64,000 bases of DNA from Deltaproteobacteria bacterium (GTDB lineage Bacteria; Myxococcota; Kuafuiibacteriia; Kuafuiibacteriales; Kuafuiibacteriaceae): NCBI GenBank assembly GCA_020632995.1, contig JACKEN010000002.1:372001-436000 (forward strand). Reading direction: 5' to 3'. A program made the translations under genes and the position numbers. This document shows, piece after piece, positions 34,461-43,319 of the stretch. How positions within the stretch are numbered: position 1 is the stretch's first letter; each line of letters opens with the position of its first letter. Below the pieces are notes generated by a model. The model ran no database searches. It was not told the origin of the DNA and saw only the letters and a program-made list of their open reading frames with translations.

Positions 34461-36119
34461 ATGCGCCCAAGCCTCGCCCTCTGCCTGGGACTCGTCGCCG
34501 CCTGCGGTGAGGGCACCCCGGCCGGGCCGCCCCCTTGCGGCTCCTTCGAGAATGGGCTCGTCACGTTGATCCCTGGGCCCGGCCAGGCCGGATACGACGA
34601 GGCCCTGGCCGACGCCGCTCGTAAGCACGATCGCCTCTTCGTCGCGCTCTTCTCGCGAGCCACCGGCCTCAACGCGGACTTCCAGGTCACCGACAACGAC
34701 CCCGCGGCCCGGGCTCAGGTGACGCGCTTCGTGACCGAGGACGACGGCTGGGACTTCGAGGCGGCGGTCGGGGTCACGCCCGAGTCGCTCGGGGTGTGGC
34801 AGAAGTCGGCCGGGCTCTACGCCGGGGTGGGCGTCGCGGCCGACGCCTACCGCTACGGGGTGCTCCGGGACTCGGGGGCGGCGTGCGCGGAGGTCGCGGT
34901 GGCGCGGGCGCAGCTCGTCCGCGGCCTCGAGGGCGTGGATCTCGCGGCCCGCATCACCGGGGTGCCGGGGGTCAACGCGCGCTCCCTCGTCAACCTGGCC
35001 TTCCCTTCGCCCGGCTACCCGGAGCCCACCCCGCTCTTCGACGAGGCCGGCGACCCGCTCCCGGCGGAGAAGAACAACGGAGAGTGGCGCGCGGACGAGA
35101 GCGGCGAGCACCCCGAGTGGCGCTGGGAGGACTCCCTGTCGCGCGACATGCTCGTGGGGTGGGCCGCGGCCTACGCCGCGGCGTGGGAGGTGATCGCGGC
35201 CGACGACGAGATCCCGGCCGAGCTGAAGGGCCGCTTGCAACAGAACGCCGCCGCCACCGCGCGGGCGCTGATGAAGGTGGGGGAGAGCGGCTACGACCTC
35301 GAGATCCCCGACGCGGACGGGCGCCTCACCTTCCACGCCTACCTCAACGAGAACTCGGTGGACCGCCTCTACATCGAGGGGGCCGAGAACGGCTTCAACG
35401 CCACCATGGCCCTCGGGATCGTGGGGGCGATGGCCTACGTGGCCGAGGACCCCGACATCGACCGCTACGTGCACCAGACCCTGGTCGTCCAGCGGCAGCT
35501 CCCCAAGGTGGCGGCGGGCGAGATGCTGGTGAACTTCGGGGTGGCGTCCAACTTCTCGAACTTCAACATGGCCTTCACCGCGATGTGGCTGGCCCAGCGC
35601 TACATCGACAGCCCCGAGGCGGCTCCGTTCCTGCGCCTCGCACTCGAGACCGAGCTGTGGACCAAGGACGGGGCCGACCCGGATCGGCAGCCCCGCGACA
35701 TGGCGCAGAGCTTCTTCGACGTGATCTACGCGGCGGGGAAGTCGGGGGCCACCGCGTGGGCGGCGGGCGAAGAACCGGTGCCGCAGGACGCCTTGCAGAG
35801 AGGCCTCGCGACCCTCCACGCCTACCCCGCTGCCCCCTACTTCGACCGCGAGGTGATCAACTGCGACGCGGCCGAGGTCGCGGCCCAGCGGTGCACGCTC
35901 CTCGACGGCACCGAGGTGGACCTGCTCGGGGACGCCGGCCGGAACGAGGCCGAGGTGGCGCGGCAGCTCATCCCGATGGCGGTGCGCCCGCCCAGCAACT
36001 ATCACTGGCGGAGCGACCCCTATCGCTACAACGGGGGCGCGGACAGCGGGGCGCTCATGCCCGCGGTGGACTTCCGGATCGCCTACTGGCTGGGGCGCTT
36101 CGTCCGCGTGGCGGAGTAG
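34461..36119 (+). CDS. Large predicted lipoprotein of unknown function
   Basis: A 552-residue protein with a short signal peptide and lipobox VAAC (Cys15). The body is helical with many Trp and Tyr residues and alternating helices from about residue 210 onward, which suggests a helical toroid like those of some glycosidases, but I see no catalytic motif I can name. A Cys pair (INCDAAEVAAQRC) near the C-terminus may form a disulfide. TAGCCA ends six bases before the ATG, so the transcript may be leaderless. It is flanked by two other exported proteins on the same strand but separated from them by 39 and 44 bases. Confidence 0.75.
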   Translation: MRPSLALCLGLVAACGEGTPAGPPPCGSFENGLVTLIPGPGQAGYDEALADAARKHDRLFVALFSRATGLNADFQVTDNDPAARAQVTRFVTEDDGWDFEAAVGVTPESLGVWQKSAGLYAGVGVAADAYRYGVLRDSGAACAEVAVARAQLVRGLEGVDLAARITGVPGVNARSLVNLAFPSPGYPEPTPLFDEAGDPLPAEKNNGEWRADESGEHPEWRWEDSLSRDMLVGWAAAYAAAWEVIAADDEIPAELKGRLQQNAAATARALMKVGESGYDLEIPDADGRLTFHAYLNENSVDRLYIEGAENGFNATMALGIVGAMAYVAEDPDIDRYVHQTLVVQRQLPKVAAGEMLVNFGVASNFSNFNMAFTAMWLAQRYIDSPEAAPFLRLALETELWTKDGADPDRQPRDMAQSFFDVIYAAGKSGATAWAAGEEPVPQDALQRGLATLHAYPAAPYFDREVINCDAAEVAAQRCTLLDGTEVDLLGDAGRNEAEVARQLIPMAVRPPSNYHWRSDPYRYNGGADSGALMPAVDFRIAYWLGRFVRVAE

Positions 36120-36151
36120 GGCGCGCCTGGCGCGACCTCGCCCCGGCCGTG

Positions 36152-36157
36152 TAGGGT
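36152..36157 (+). promoter_or_regulatory. -10-like hexamer before beta-helix gene
   Basis: TAGGGT lies exactly six bases before the ATG at 36164 and there is no Shine-Dalgarno, the same arrangement as at several other operon heads in the window. Confidence 0.4.
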
Positions 36158-36163
36158 TGCGCC

Positions 36164-37810
36164 ATGAGGCGGCTCCTCTTCGCTGTTTCGGCCCTGCTCG
36201 TGCTGGCGCCCGCGTCGTGGGCCCGGGCAGCCGACTTCTACCTGGATCCGGTGAACGGGAGCATGGCGAACGACGGGAGCAGGGCCCGGCCGTGGGGGAC
36301 GCTGGCGGAGGTCGTGGCCGCGAACCTGATCGAGAGCCAGCGGTGGGCGAGCCTGCCGTACGCGCCGGGGGCGAGCCTGGTGCCGAAGAACGCGGGGGCG
36401 CCGGTGCAGGCCGGCGACACGTTGTGGCTGATGAGCGGCTACCACGGCGACGTCGACATCACCGGCTACTACAACGCCGCCGAGCTCACGATCGCGGCGG
36501 CGCCGGGCGAGACCCCGAGGCTCAGCCGCCTCCTCATCCGCGCGGGCAAGAACTGGAAGGTCGTGGACCTCTCCGTCAGCCCCGACTACGCGCCCACCTA
36601 TCAGCGCCAGACGATGATCGCGGTGGAGTCCCACGGGTACCAGGGCCCGGTCTCGGACGTCACGATCGAGGGCTGCACGCTGATGTCGAAGGAGGACGTG
36701 TCGGCCTGGACGATGAGTGACTGGGACACGCTGAGCGCCAACGGCATCTCGGCCGGCGGCGACAACATCACCATCCGCAACAACCGGCTGAAGTACGTGA
36801 ACTTCGGCATCAGCGTCACCGCGCGGGCCTCGCTCGTGGAGGGCAACGTCGTCGACTCCTTCTCCGGCGATGGCCTGCGGGGCCTCGGGGACGACACCGT
36901 GTTCCAGTACAACACGGTGAAGAACTGCTACGACGTGAACGAGAACCACGACGACGGGTTCCAGTCGTGGTCGGTCGGCGCGGGCGGCGTGGGCACCGGT
37001 GAGGTGAAGGGCATCGTGCTGCGCGGCAACGTGATCATCAACTACGAGGATCCGAACCAGCCGTTCCGCGGCACCCTGCAGGGGATCGGCTGCTTCGACG
37101 GCACGTACACGGACTGGGTGGTCGAGAACAACGTGATCATCACCGACCACTGGCACGGCATCACCTTCCTCGGCGCGAAGAACGTGCGCGTGGTGAACAA
37201 CACCGTCCTCGATCCGAACACCGAGCGCCCCGGCCCTCCCTGGATCAGCATCGACGATCACAAGGACGGCACGCCCCCCGAGGGCTGCCTGGTCCGGAAC
37301 AACCTCGTCACCGACCTGAACCTGGCCACAAGCGGCGTCACCGAGGATCACAACATGCTGATCACGGACGCCGCGGCGCTGTTCGTGGACGTGGCGGCCT
37401 ATGACGTGCACCTGCTGGACGACGCGCCGGCCGTCGATCAGGGCTCCGCCGATCTGGCGCCGGCGACGGACCTCGAGGGCGTGCCGCGACCGCAGGGGGC
37501 CGGGGTCGACCTCGGCGCCTACGAGTGGCACGTCGACGTGGTGGACGGCGGCGTGGGCATCGACGGCGGCGAGGTCGCCGACACCGGCGCCGCCCTCGAC
37601 GCAGGTGACGGTGGGGTGAGCATCCCCGACAGCGGCGTGGTCAGCGACGCGGGCAGCGGGGGTGACGTCGACGGCGGCAGCATCACCGACCCGGGGCTAC
37701 AGGCCGACCCCGGCTGCGGTTGCCGGGAGACCTCGGGGGCCGACGGGGGCGCGGGCCTCGGTGCGCTGCTCGTGCTCGTGCTCGCGCGGCGTCGGCGCTC
37801 CTCGCGCTAG
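36164..37810 (+). CDS. Parallel beta-helix surface protein with MYXO-CTERM-like tail
   Basis: A 548-residue exported protein (signal peptide ending ARAA). Residues 25-410 have the Asn- and Val-rich ladder of right-handed parallel beta-helix proteins (NNRLKYVNFGISV, NNVIITDHWHGITF, NNTVLDPNTE), like pectate lyase or alginate epimerase folds; it starts with an FYLDPVNGSMANDGS segment seen in this class. A Asp/Gly/Val-rich linker follows, then a C-terminal tail with CGCRE, a glycine-rich hydrophobic stretch and ARRRRSSR. This matches the MYXO-CTERM pattern that directs surface sorting in myxobacteria. A polysaccharide-related role is an inference. Confidence 0.87.
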   Translation: MRRLLFAVSALLVLAPASWARAADFYLDPVNGSMANDGSRARPWGTLAEVVAANLIESQRWASLPYAPGASLVPKNAGAPVQAGDTLWLMSGYHGDVDITGYYNAAELTIAAAPGETPRLSRLLIRAGKNWKVVDLSVSPDYAPTYQRQTMIAVESHGYQGPVSDVTIEGCTLMSKEDVSAWTMSDWDTLSANGISAGGDNITIRNNRLKYVNFGISVTARASLVEGNVVDSFSGDGLRGLGDDTVFQYNTVKNCYDVNENHDDGFQSWSVGAGGVGTGEVKGIVLRGNVIINYEDPNQPFRGTLQGIGCFDGTYTDWVVENNVIITDHWHGITFLGAKNVRVVNNTVLDPNTERPGPPWISIDDHKDGTPPEGCLVRNNLVTDLNLATSGVTEDHNMLITDAAALFVDVAAYDVHLLDDAPAVDQGSADLAPATDLEGVPRPQGAGVDLGAYEWHVDVVDGGVGIDGGEVADTGAALDAGDGGVSIPDSGVVSDAGSGGDVDGGSITDPGLQADPGCGCRETSGADGGAGLGALLVLVLARRRRSSR

Positions 37811-39345
37811 AGCGGCAGCACAGGGAGCAGCGCGCGCACCGCGTCCACCGTGTCCGCCTCCGACGCCGGCTTGTCGGGGCGGTGCTGCTTCACCCGCGCG
37901 AAGCGCAGGGCCATGCCGCCCGGGTAGTGCGGGCTGGCCTGCACGTCGCTCACCGCGATCTCCGCCACCAGCTCCGGACGCACGAAGACCACGTGGCCCT
38001 CACGGTGGGTCTCCAGCGCGAGGAGCGCCTCGGTCTGCCACTTCAGCATCGCGTCGGTGAGGCCCTTGAACGTCTTCCCCAACATCAAGAACTGCCCCGA
38101 CGCAGGATCCCTTGCGCCGAGGTGCAGGTTGGAGAGCCAGCCCTTCCGCCGGCCGCTCCCCCACTCCGCGGCGAGGATCACCAGGTCGAAGGTGTGGGCC
38201 TGCTTGAGCTTGAGCCAGCCCGCGCCGCGGCTCCCCGCCTCGTAGGGGGTGTCGAGGGCCTTGGCCATCGCCCCCTCGTGGCCGCGCTCGAACGCGCTGG
38301 CGAGGAAGCGGGCCGCGGCCTGGGGGTCCTCGGTGATCAGGCGAGGCACCCGCGCCGACTCCGGGGTGGCGCTGGCCAGGGCCTGGTGGCGCGCCTCGGT
38401 CGGCTGGTCGATGAGGCTCTCGTCGTCGAGGTAGAGGCAGTCGAAGAAGAAGGACGAGAGCGGCAGGCTGGCCTGCATCTCGGCCACGTCGAGCTTTCGG
38501 CCGAAGCGCCGCATGGTGACCTGGAAGGGGAGGGGGGCGCCGCCCGGCCCGAGGGCGATGGTCTCGCCGTCGAGGATGAGCGACCGCGCGGGCAGCCCCC
38601 GCGCCAGGGCCACGAGCTCGGGGACCGCCGCGGTCACGTCGTTCAGGTTGCGGGTGAAGACCCGGACCTCGTCGCCCGACTTGTGGACCTGCACCCGGGC
38701 CCCGTCGAGCTTCAGCTCCAGGGCGCAGCGGTGGAGGCGGGCGAGGGCGTCGTCGACGCCCTCCGCGGTCTGGGCGAGCATCGGCTGGACGGGCGAGAAC
38801 ACCGTGAGCTGGAAGCGGGCCAGGCCGGCCTCGCCCTCCTGCAAGGCAGCCTGCGCGACGAGCCCGAGGTCGGCCGCGAGCATCTGGGCCCGGCGCACCG
38901 CCCCGGCCGGCGCCGAGGCGGCCTCGGCGATCGCCTCCAGCATCAGCCCCTCGAGCGCCCCGTGCCGGAGCTCGCCCACCACCAGGTGGCGCAGGAAGTC
39001 CTGCTCGGCGCGGGTGGCGCGGGCCAGCAGGTGGAGGAAGGCCTCCTCCTTGCGCCGGCCCGAGCCGGGGCCGGAGTCGGTCGCGATGCGGCTGAAGAGC
39101 TCGTCGACCTCGACGAGGGTCAGGGTGGCCGCGCCGGCAGGGGGGATCTCCAGGGTGGCGAAGACCTTGGCGTAGCCCAGGCCGATCTTCCCCTGGGGGA
39201 GGGTGCCGGCCAGGTAGCGGGCCCCGAGCGCTGTCTCAGCTCCGCGCAGTCGGCTCAGTGTGGCGGCGAGGGCGGCGATCTTCTCCTTCTTGCGTCGGGT
39301 GTCCCCCACCCTCTGCGAGGTCGCCACCAGATCGGCAAGGCGCAT
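37807..39345 (-). CDS. ATP-dependent DNA ligase
   Basis: A 512-residue ligase with three domains: an N-terminal helical DNA-binding domain, the adenylation domain with the nucleotidyl motif I ELKLDGARVQ (active Lys in KLDG), FTRNLNDVT (motif III region), LDGETI and the motif V lysines in GWLKLKQ, then a C-terminal OB domain ending at FARVKQHRPDK. The layout matches the archaeal and bacterial LigB-type enzymes. It seals nicks using ATP and may serve repair beside the NAD-dependent LigA that bacteria normally have. The ATG at 39345 was chosen; a GTG four codons upstream follows a TATTTG hexamer and is also possible. Confidence 0.93.
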   Translation of the reverse strand: MRLADLVATSQRVGDTRRKKEKIAALAATLSRLRGAETALGARYLAGTLPQGKIGLGYAKVFATLEIPPAGAATLTLVEVDELFSRIATDSGPGSGRRKEEAFLHLLARATRAEQDFLRHLVVGELRHGALEGLMLEAIAEAASAPAGAVRRAQMLAADLGLVAQAALQEGEAGLARFQLTVFSPVQPMLAQTAEGVDDALARLHRCALELKLDGARVQVHKSGDEVRVFTRNLNDVTAAVPELVALARGLPARSLILDGETIALGPGGAPLPFQVTMRRFGRKLDVAEMQASLPLSSFFFDCLYLDDESLIDQPTEARHQALASATPESARVPRLITEDPQAAARFLASAFERGHEGAMAKALDTPYEAGSRGAGWLKLKQAHTFDLVILAAEWGSGRRKGWLSNLHLGARDPASGQFLMLGKTFKGLTDAMLKWQTEALLALETHREGHVVFVRPELVAEIAVSDVQASPHYPGGMALRFARVKQHRPDKPASEADTVDAVRALLPVLPL

Positions 39346-39405
39346 CGGCTCGGTCACCAAATAGCTCTATCCGGGCTGAACCCCTGCGGCAAACCGCCGA
39401 ACTTC

Positions 39406-39424
39406 ACGGACATGCGGAGTCCGT
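39406..39424. other. Hairpin in ligase/phosphatase divergent region
   Basis: ACGGAC and GTCCGT form a perfect six-pair stem with a seven-base loop, in the 239-base region between the divergent ligase and phosphatase genes. It might be an operator or leader hairpin. The rest of the region shows only a possible -10 (TATTTG, minus strand) and a GAGGA Shine-Dalgarno at 39573-39577. Confidence 0.3.
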
Positions 39425-39584
39425 CGTGAGGCCCCACCCGCCCCATCCTGGCCGCTCGGGCACCGCCGTACCGGTGCTGGATCCCCTCGCTCGGGGGTCG
39501 ATGAACCGGGTCATGGCCGTGGCCGCGCGCATCAAGGAAGGCGTGAGCCCCCCTCCGCCGTTGGTAGGGATAGAGGACGACGAA

Positions 39585-40391
39585 ATGACCGGACCCATCA
39601 TCGCCTTCGCCGCCACCGACCGCGGGCTCCGCCGCGAGAACAACGAGGACGCGTACCTGATCGACGCGGGCCTCGGGCTGTACGTCGTCGCAGACGGGAT
39701 GGGCGGGGCGCGCGGGGGCGAGGTGGCCTCCCAGATGGCGGTGCGCTGCATGCGCGACGCGCTGCAGGCCGAGGTGGAGCGCTGCGGCGATGTGTCCGCG
39801 GACACACAGGCCGAAGCGCACCCCCTGTACCGCGGGGTGGCCAGGGCGGTCGCCCACGCCAACGCGTCCATCTATCGCCGCGCGGACCACGAGCCCAACC
39901 TGATGGGGATGGGCACCACCCTCACCGGGCTCGCGTTCGCGGCCGGCCAGGCCTTCCTCGCCCACGTCGGTGACAGCCGGGCCTATCGGATCCGCGGCCG
40001 CACCATCGAGCAGGTCTCCGACGACCACACCTACGCCCAGGAGCTGGTGCGCGCCGGCTCCCTCGGCCCCGAGGAGGCCCGCCACCTGCCCTACCGGCAC
40101 GTGCTCTCGCGGGCGGTGGGGGTCGAGCCCGACGTCAACGTCGACGTCCGCGCCATGCGCACCCGGCCCGGCGACGTCTTCGTGCTCTGCTCGGACGGCC
40201 TCGCCAACGTGGTGACCGAGATCGAGATCCGGGACGCCGTCCTCGACACCTTCCTGCGGAGCGCGCCGGATCGCCTGGTCCGCCTGGCCAACCAGCGCGG
40301 CGGCCCCGACAACATCACGGTGGTCGTGGTCTGCGTGAACGACGAAGGCGCCAACGACGACGGCGACGGTCAGGACCGCCGCTCGGCGTAG
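39585..40391 (+). CDS. PP2C-type serine/threonine protein phosphatase
   Basis: A 268-residue cytoplasmic phosphatase with all main PP2C motifs: the start TDRGLRRENNEDA, VVADGMGGARGGE (metal-binding Asp and Gly), GTTLTGL, AHVGDSRAYR, LCSDGLANVV and GGPDNITVVVV. It dephosphorylates Ser/Thr proteins with two metal ions and would oppose Hanks-type kinases, which are abundant in Myxococcota. I chose the ATG at 39585 because GAGGA sits seven bases upstream; an in-frame ATG at 39501 would add 28 residues without a Shine-Dalgarno. Confidence 0.94.
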   Translation: MTGPIIAFAATDRGLRRENNEDAYLIDAGLGLYVVADGMGGARGGEVASQMAVRCMRDALQAEVERCGDVSADTQAEAHPLYRGVARAVAHANASIYRRADHEPNLMGMGTTLTGLAFAAGQAFLAHVGDSRAYRIRGRTIEQVSDDHTYAQELVRAGSLGPEEARHLPYRHVLSRAVGVEPDVNVDVRAMRTRPGDVFVLCSDGLANVVTEIEIRDAVLDTFLRSAPDRLVRLANQRGGPDNITVVVVCVNDEGANDDGDGQDRRSA

Positions 40392-40412
40392 GCCTCCCGC
40401 TCGACTTGGGGT

Positions 40413-40418
40413 TATCTT
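40413..40418 (+). promoter_or_regulatory. -10-like hexamer heading the sigma/caspase operon
   Basis: TATCTT ends seven bases before the GTG at 40426 without any Shine-Dalgarno, again suggesting a leaderless or nearly leaderless transcript for the operon that follows. Confidence 0.4.
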
Positions 40419-40425
40419 CGGCCTC

Positions 40426-42033
40426 GTGCTGCGAGGCGCCCCCTTCGCCGCAGGGCTGCTCACCGCCCTGCTCGCCGCCGCCTGTGGCGGTCCCCTGGAC
40501 CGCAAGGACGGCGCGCTGCGCATCCAGATGACCGGGGTCCCCGACGAGGTGGACGCCCTCGAGCTCACCCTGCACGCGGGGGCGCGCGAGTTCACCCTGA
40601 CCCGCGCCCGGCCCGCCAACGATCTGGTGGACGACTTCAGCGCGGTGCCGGCGGGGCAGTGGACCCTGGACCTCACCCTCCTCGCCGCGACCACCCCGGT
40701 CGCGCGCCTCGAGGGCTACCCGGTGGAGGTGGTGCAGGATCGCGTGCAGGAGATCCTGACCCCCTTCGGGGATGGCCCGATGCTGCAAGTCGACCTGCGC
40801 ACCGGCGCCGCCCACCCGGTGTGGGCCGGTCCGATCTTCGTCGAGGTGCGGGACCGCACCGAGGTGCCCCCTGCCGAGCTCGTCCTGAGCGTGCACGTCG
40901 ACGGGGTGGCGCAGCCCGCGCCGCCTCCCGCCGACGGCTCCTGGGTCATCCAGGTGGACCCGGCGCCCTTCGCGGGGGCCCGCACCGAGCCGGTGATCAT
41001 CGAGGTCGAGGGCTGCTACCAGGGCCTCATCGCGGCCTGCTCGGTGGGCCAGGTGGCGGTGGAGGTGCACCGCCGGGTGTGGGGCGTCGAGCTGGGCGTG
41101 CGCCCGGCCGGGGCGCCGCTCTTGCTCGAGCCGGAGGGCTGGCTGGTGGTGGGCGACGAGCAGGGCAACCTGCACGTGGTGGACACCGAGACCGGGGTCC
41201 CGGTGCAAGCGCCCTTGACGCTGGGGGGCGAGCTCTTCGGGCCCGCGGTCCGGGCCGGCGCGATGGTGGCGATCACCGATCGCGTGGGCGCGGTGCACGG
41301 CCTCGAGCTCGGCGCGGGCGGGCTCACCGCGCGCTGGCGCCACCCCCTGTCACCGCGCCCCACCGCGGTGGCCTCGGACGGGGCCCGCTTCTACGTGGGG
41401 GACGGGGCGCGCCTGTTGGCCCTCGCCCCCGCCGACGGCCAGGAGTCCGTCCTCGCCACCCTGTCCGCGCCGCTTCACGCCGCGCCCCTGGCCGACGACT
41501 CGGGCACGGTGGCGGCGGACCTGCTCGGGCAGGTGGTGTCCCTCGATACGCAAGACAACCTGCGCTTCCGGGTCGAGCTCGGCGGCGCGGTCTACGCCAC
41601 ACCGGCGCGAGACGCGGGCCGGGTGCGGGTCGCGACGGGGGAGGGGGTCCTCATCACCTTGGGGCCCGCGGGGGGTGAGGCGCTGGAGCCGGTGGCGCTC
41701 GGGGCCCCGGTGGGCTTCGCCCCGGTGCGGGTGGCCTCGGGCTGGGCGGTGGCGGCCGGGCGCAGCGTGAAGTTCATCGACGTCGGCGGGGTGCACGACG
41801 TGCCCCTCGGCGAGCGGGTCATGGGCGCGCCGGCCCCGTGGCCGGACGGCGAGGGGGTGGTGGTGGGCCTGTACAACGGCCGGGTGGTGGTGGTGCGGCC
41901 GGACGGCGCGAAGACCCTGGGGCGGCTCGAGGGGCTGGCCCTGTCGCCCGTCACCCGGACCGGGCCGCCGCGGGCCTTCCTCGGGAGCTCCGCCGGGGCG
42001 CTCCAGGCGCTGCGGGCCGAGGAGGGATTCTGA
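40426..42033 (+). CDS. Beta-propeller-like lipoprotein
   Basis: A 535-residue lipoprotein (lipobox AAAC, Cys20). Residues 30-220 are Ig-like beta domains; residues 225-535 consist of repeated blades with the pattern of PQQ-type beta-propellers (GWLVVGDEQGNLHVVDTETG, ARFYVGDGARLLALAPADG, VVGLYNGRVVVVRPDG). It is likely a protein-interaction or sensing module in the envelope. Its stop overlaps the next start as TGATG, linking it to the genes for a surface protein, sigma factor, anti-sigma-like protein and caspase-like protein. It could be the sensor of that system; this is inferred from context only. Confidence 0.8.
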   Translation: MLRGAPFAAGLLTALLAAACGGPLDRKDGALRIQMTGVPDEVDALELTLHAGAREFTLTRARPANDLVDDFSAVPAGQWTLDLTLLAATTPVARLEGYPVEVVQDRVQEILTPFGDGPMLQVDLRTGAAHPVWAGPIFVEVRDRTEVPPAELVLSVHVDGVAQPAPPPADGSWVIQVDPAPFAGARTEPVIIEVEGCYQGLIAACSVGQVAVEVHRRVWGVELGVRPAGAPLLLEPEGWLVVGDEQGNLHVVDTETGVPVQAPLTLGGELFGPAVRAGAMVAITDRVGAVHGLELGAGGLTARWRHPLSPRPTAVASDGARFYVGDGARLLALAPADGQESVLATLSAPLHAAPLADDSGTVAADLLGQVVSLDTQDNLRFRVELGGAVYATPARDAGRVRVATGEGVLITLGPAGGEALEPVALGAPVGFAPVRVASGWAVAAGRSVKFIDVGGVHDVPLGERVMGAPAPWPDGEGVVVGLYNGRVVVVRPDGAKTLGRLEGLALSPVTRTGPPRAFLGSSAGALQALRAEEGF

Positions 42034-43319
42034 TGCGCGGTCGCCAAACCTCCGCCCTCGCTTGTAGGCGGGTCATGATGGCGGCGCTGGTGGTGGAGGG
42101 GCTCCTGTTGGCCCTGCCGGCCCAGGCGGACCTGGCGGTGAGCCTGGCCCTGCCGGATCCGGCCGCCCTGGCCCCGCGCACCGCCACCGTGAGCGCCGAG
42201 ATCACCGGGGACGACCCGGTCCTCGACTACGCGTGGGAGGGCCTCGACGCGTGGCCGCCCTGCCAGGCCGCCCGCTGCCCGCTCGCCCTGCCCCTGGCCG
42301 GGTGTCGGCACGTGGCGGTGGAGGTCACCGGCCTGTCGGGGGCGACCGCGCGGGCCGAGGGGCACGCCTGCGCGGCGGACGAGGCCGGCCTGGCCCCCAC
42401 CGCGCGGGTCCGGGTGGCGAGCGGGCCCGAGGGGCCGCGGGTGGGCCGCGAGGTGGTGGCGGGCGCCGCCGCCGTCCGGCTCCAGCGCCTCTTCGTGGAC
42501 GGGGCCGAGGTGCTCGAGAGCCAGGCCCTGCTCCCGCAGGACGAAGGCTGCCACGCCCTCGATCTGTTGGTGGTCGACGCGGCCGGCCGCACCGGCGAGG
42601 ACCACCAGCTCTTCTGCGCCTCCGACGTCGCGCCCCGGGCTCGCCTCTTCGCGGATCCGGGCGGGCGCGTGCAGGCTGCCTTGCAGGCTCTGTGCGGCGA
42701 TCACCGGCATCCGCTCGGGTTGGCGCTGACCCGGGTGGAGGGCGCGATGGTCCCCGACCAGGGGTGCGGCGCGTTCGCCGAGACCCCGTGGGCCTTCACC
42801 CGGCTGACCGAGGTGGTGGAGGACACCCGGGGGGTGCGCTCCACCGCCAGCCTCTTCGTCGGTCGGGTCCCCGCCGAGGGCCCCCGCACGGTGCCGTGGG
42901 CGGTGGTGCCGAGCACGGTGGGCCTCGGCGCCAACGCGGGCGAGGTCGTGGGGGGCGAGGCGCCGTTCGCGCTGAGCGGGTGGCTGGAGTCCGAGCAGCT
43001 CGGGCGCGCCGACATCACGGTGACCCCGGGGGCGGAGCGCAACTTCTCCTTCGTGGTGCCGGACTTCGGGCTCGAGGACACCGCCTACACCCTGCACCTG
43101 GTGGCGCGCGACGCCCGCGGGGCCAGCACCGAGACCGTCTTCGCGGTCGAGATCCTGCCGCCGGGGCTCGACGCCGGAGTGTACGACGGCGGGGGGCCCA
43201 TCGTGGCGCAGAGCGACTCCGCGGCCTGTACAGCCTTCGGGGCCGAGGGCGCGGCGCCGCTCGCGCTGTTGCTGATCGCCTTGCCGTGGCTGGGCCGGAG
43301 GAGGCGCGTGTGCTCCTGA
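42033..43319 (+). CDS. Exported protein with MYXO-CTERM-like tail
   Basis: A 428-residue protein with a signal peptide (cleavage after PAQA), many paired cysteines in the first 250 residues, and Ig-like beta domains toward the end. The C-terminus has a Cys in ACTAFGAEG, a hydrophobic stretch (APLALLLIALPWL) and GRRRR, resembling a MYXO-CTERM sorting signal with a single cysteine. No enzymatic motif is seen. It overlaps the propeller gene at its start and the sigma-factor gene by ten bases at its end, so its production is tied to both. Confidence 0.75.
   Translation: MRGRQTSALACRRVMMAALVVEGLLLALPAQADLAVSLALPDPAALAPRTATVSAEITGDDPVLDYAWEGLDAWPPCQAARCPLALPLAGCRHVAVEVTGLSGATARAEGHACAADEAGLAPTARVRVASGPEGPRVGREVVAGAAAVRLQRLFVDGAEVLESQALLPQDEGCHALDLLVVDAAGRTGEDHQLFCASDVAPRARLFADPGGRVQAALQALCGDHRHPLGLALTRVEGAMVPDQGCGAFAETPWAFTRLTEVVEDTRGVRSTASLFVGRVPAEGPRTVPWAVVPSTVGLGANAGEVVGGEAPFALSGWLESEQLGRADITVTPGAERNFSFVVPDFGLEDTAYTLHLVARDARGASTETVFAVEILPPGLDAGVYDGGGPIVAQSDSAACTAFGAEGAAPLALLLIALPWLGRRRRVCS

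Noticed and set aside
30876..36005. A 1709-codon open frame on the minus strand
   Set aside because: It runs antisense through six coupled or well-supported plus-strand genes and its translation is Arg/Gly/His/Val-rich low complexity, the usual mirror of GC-rich coding sequence.
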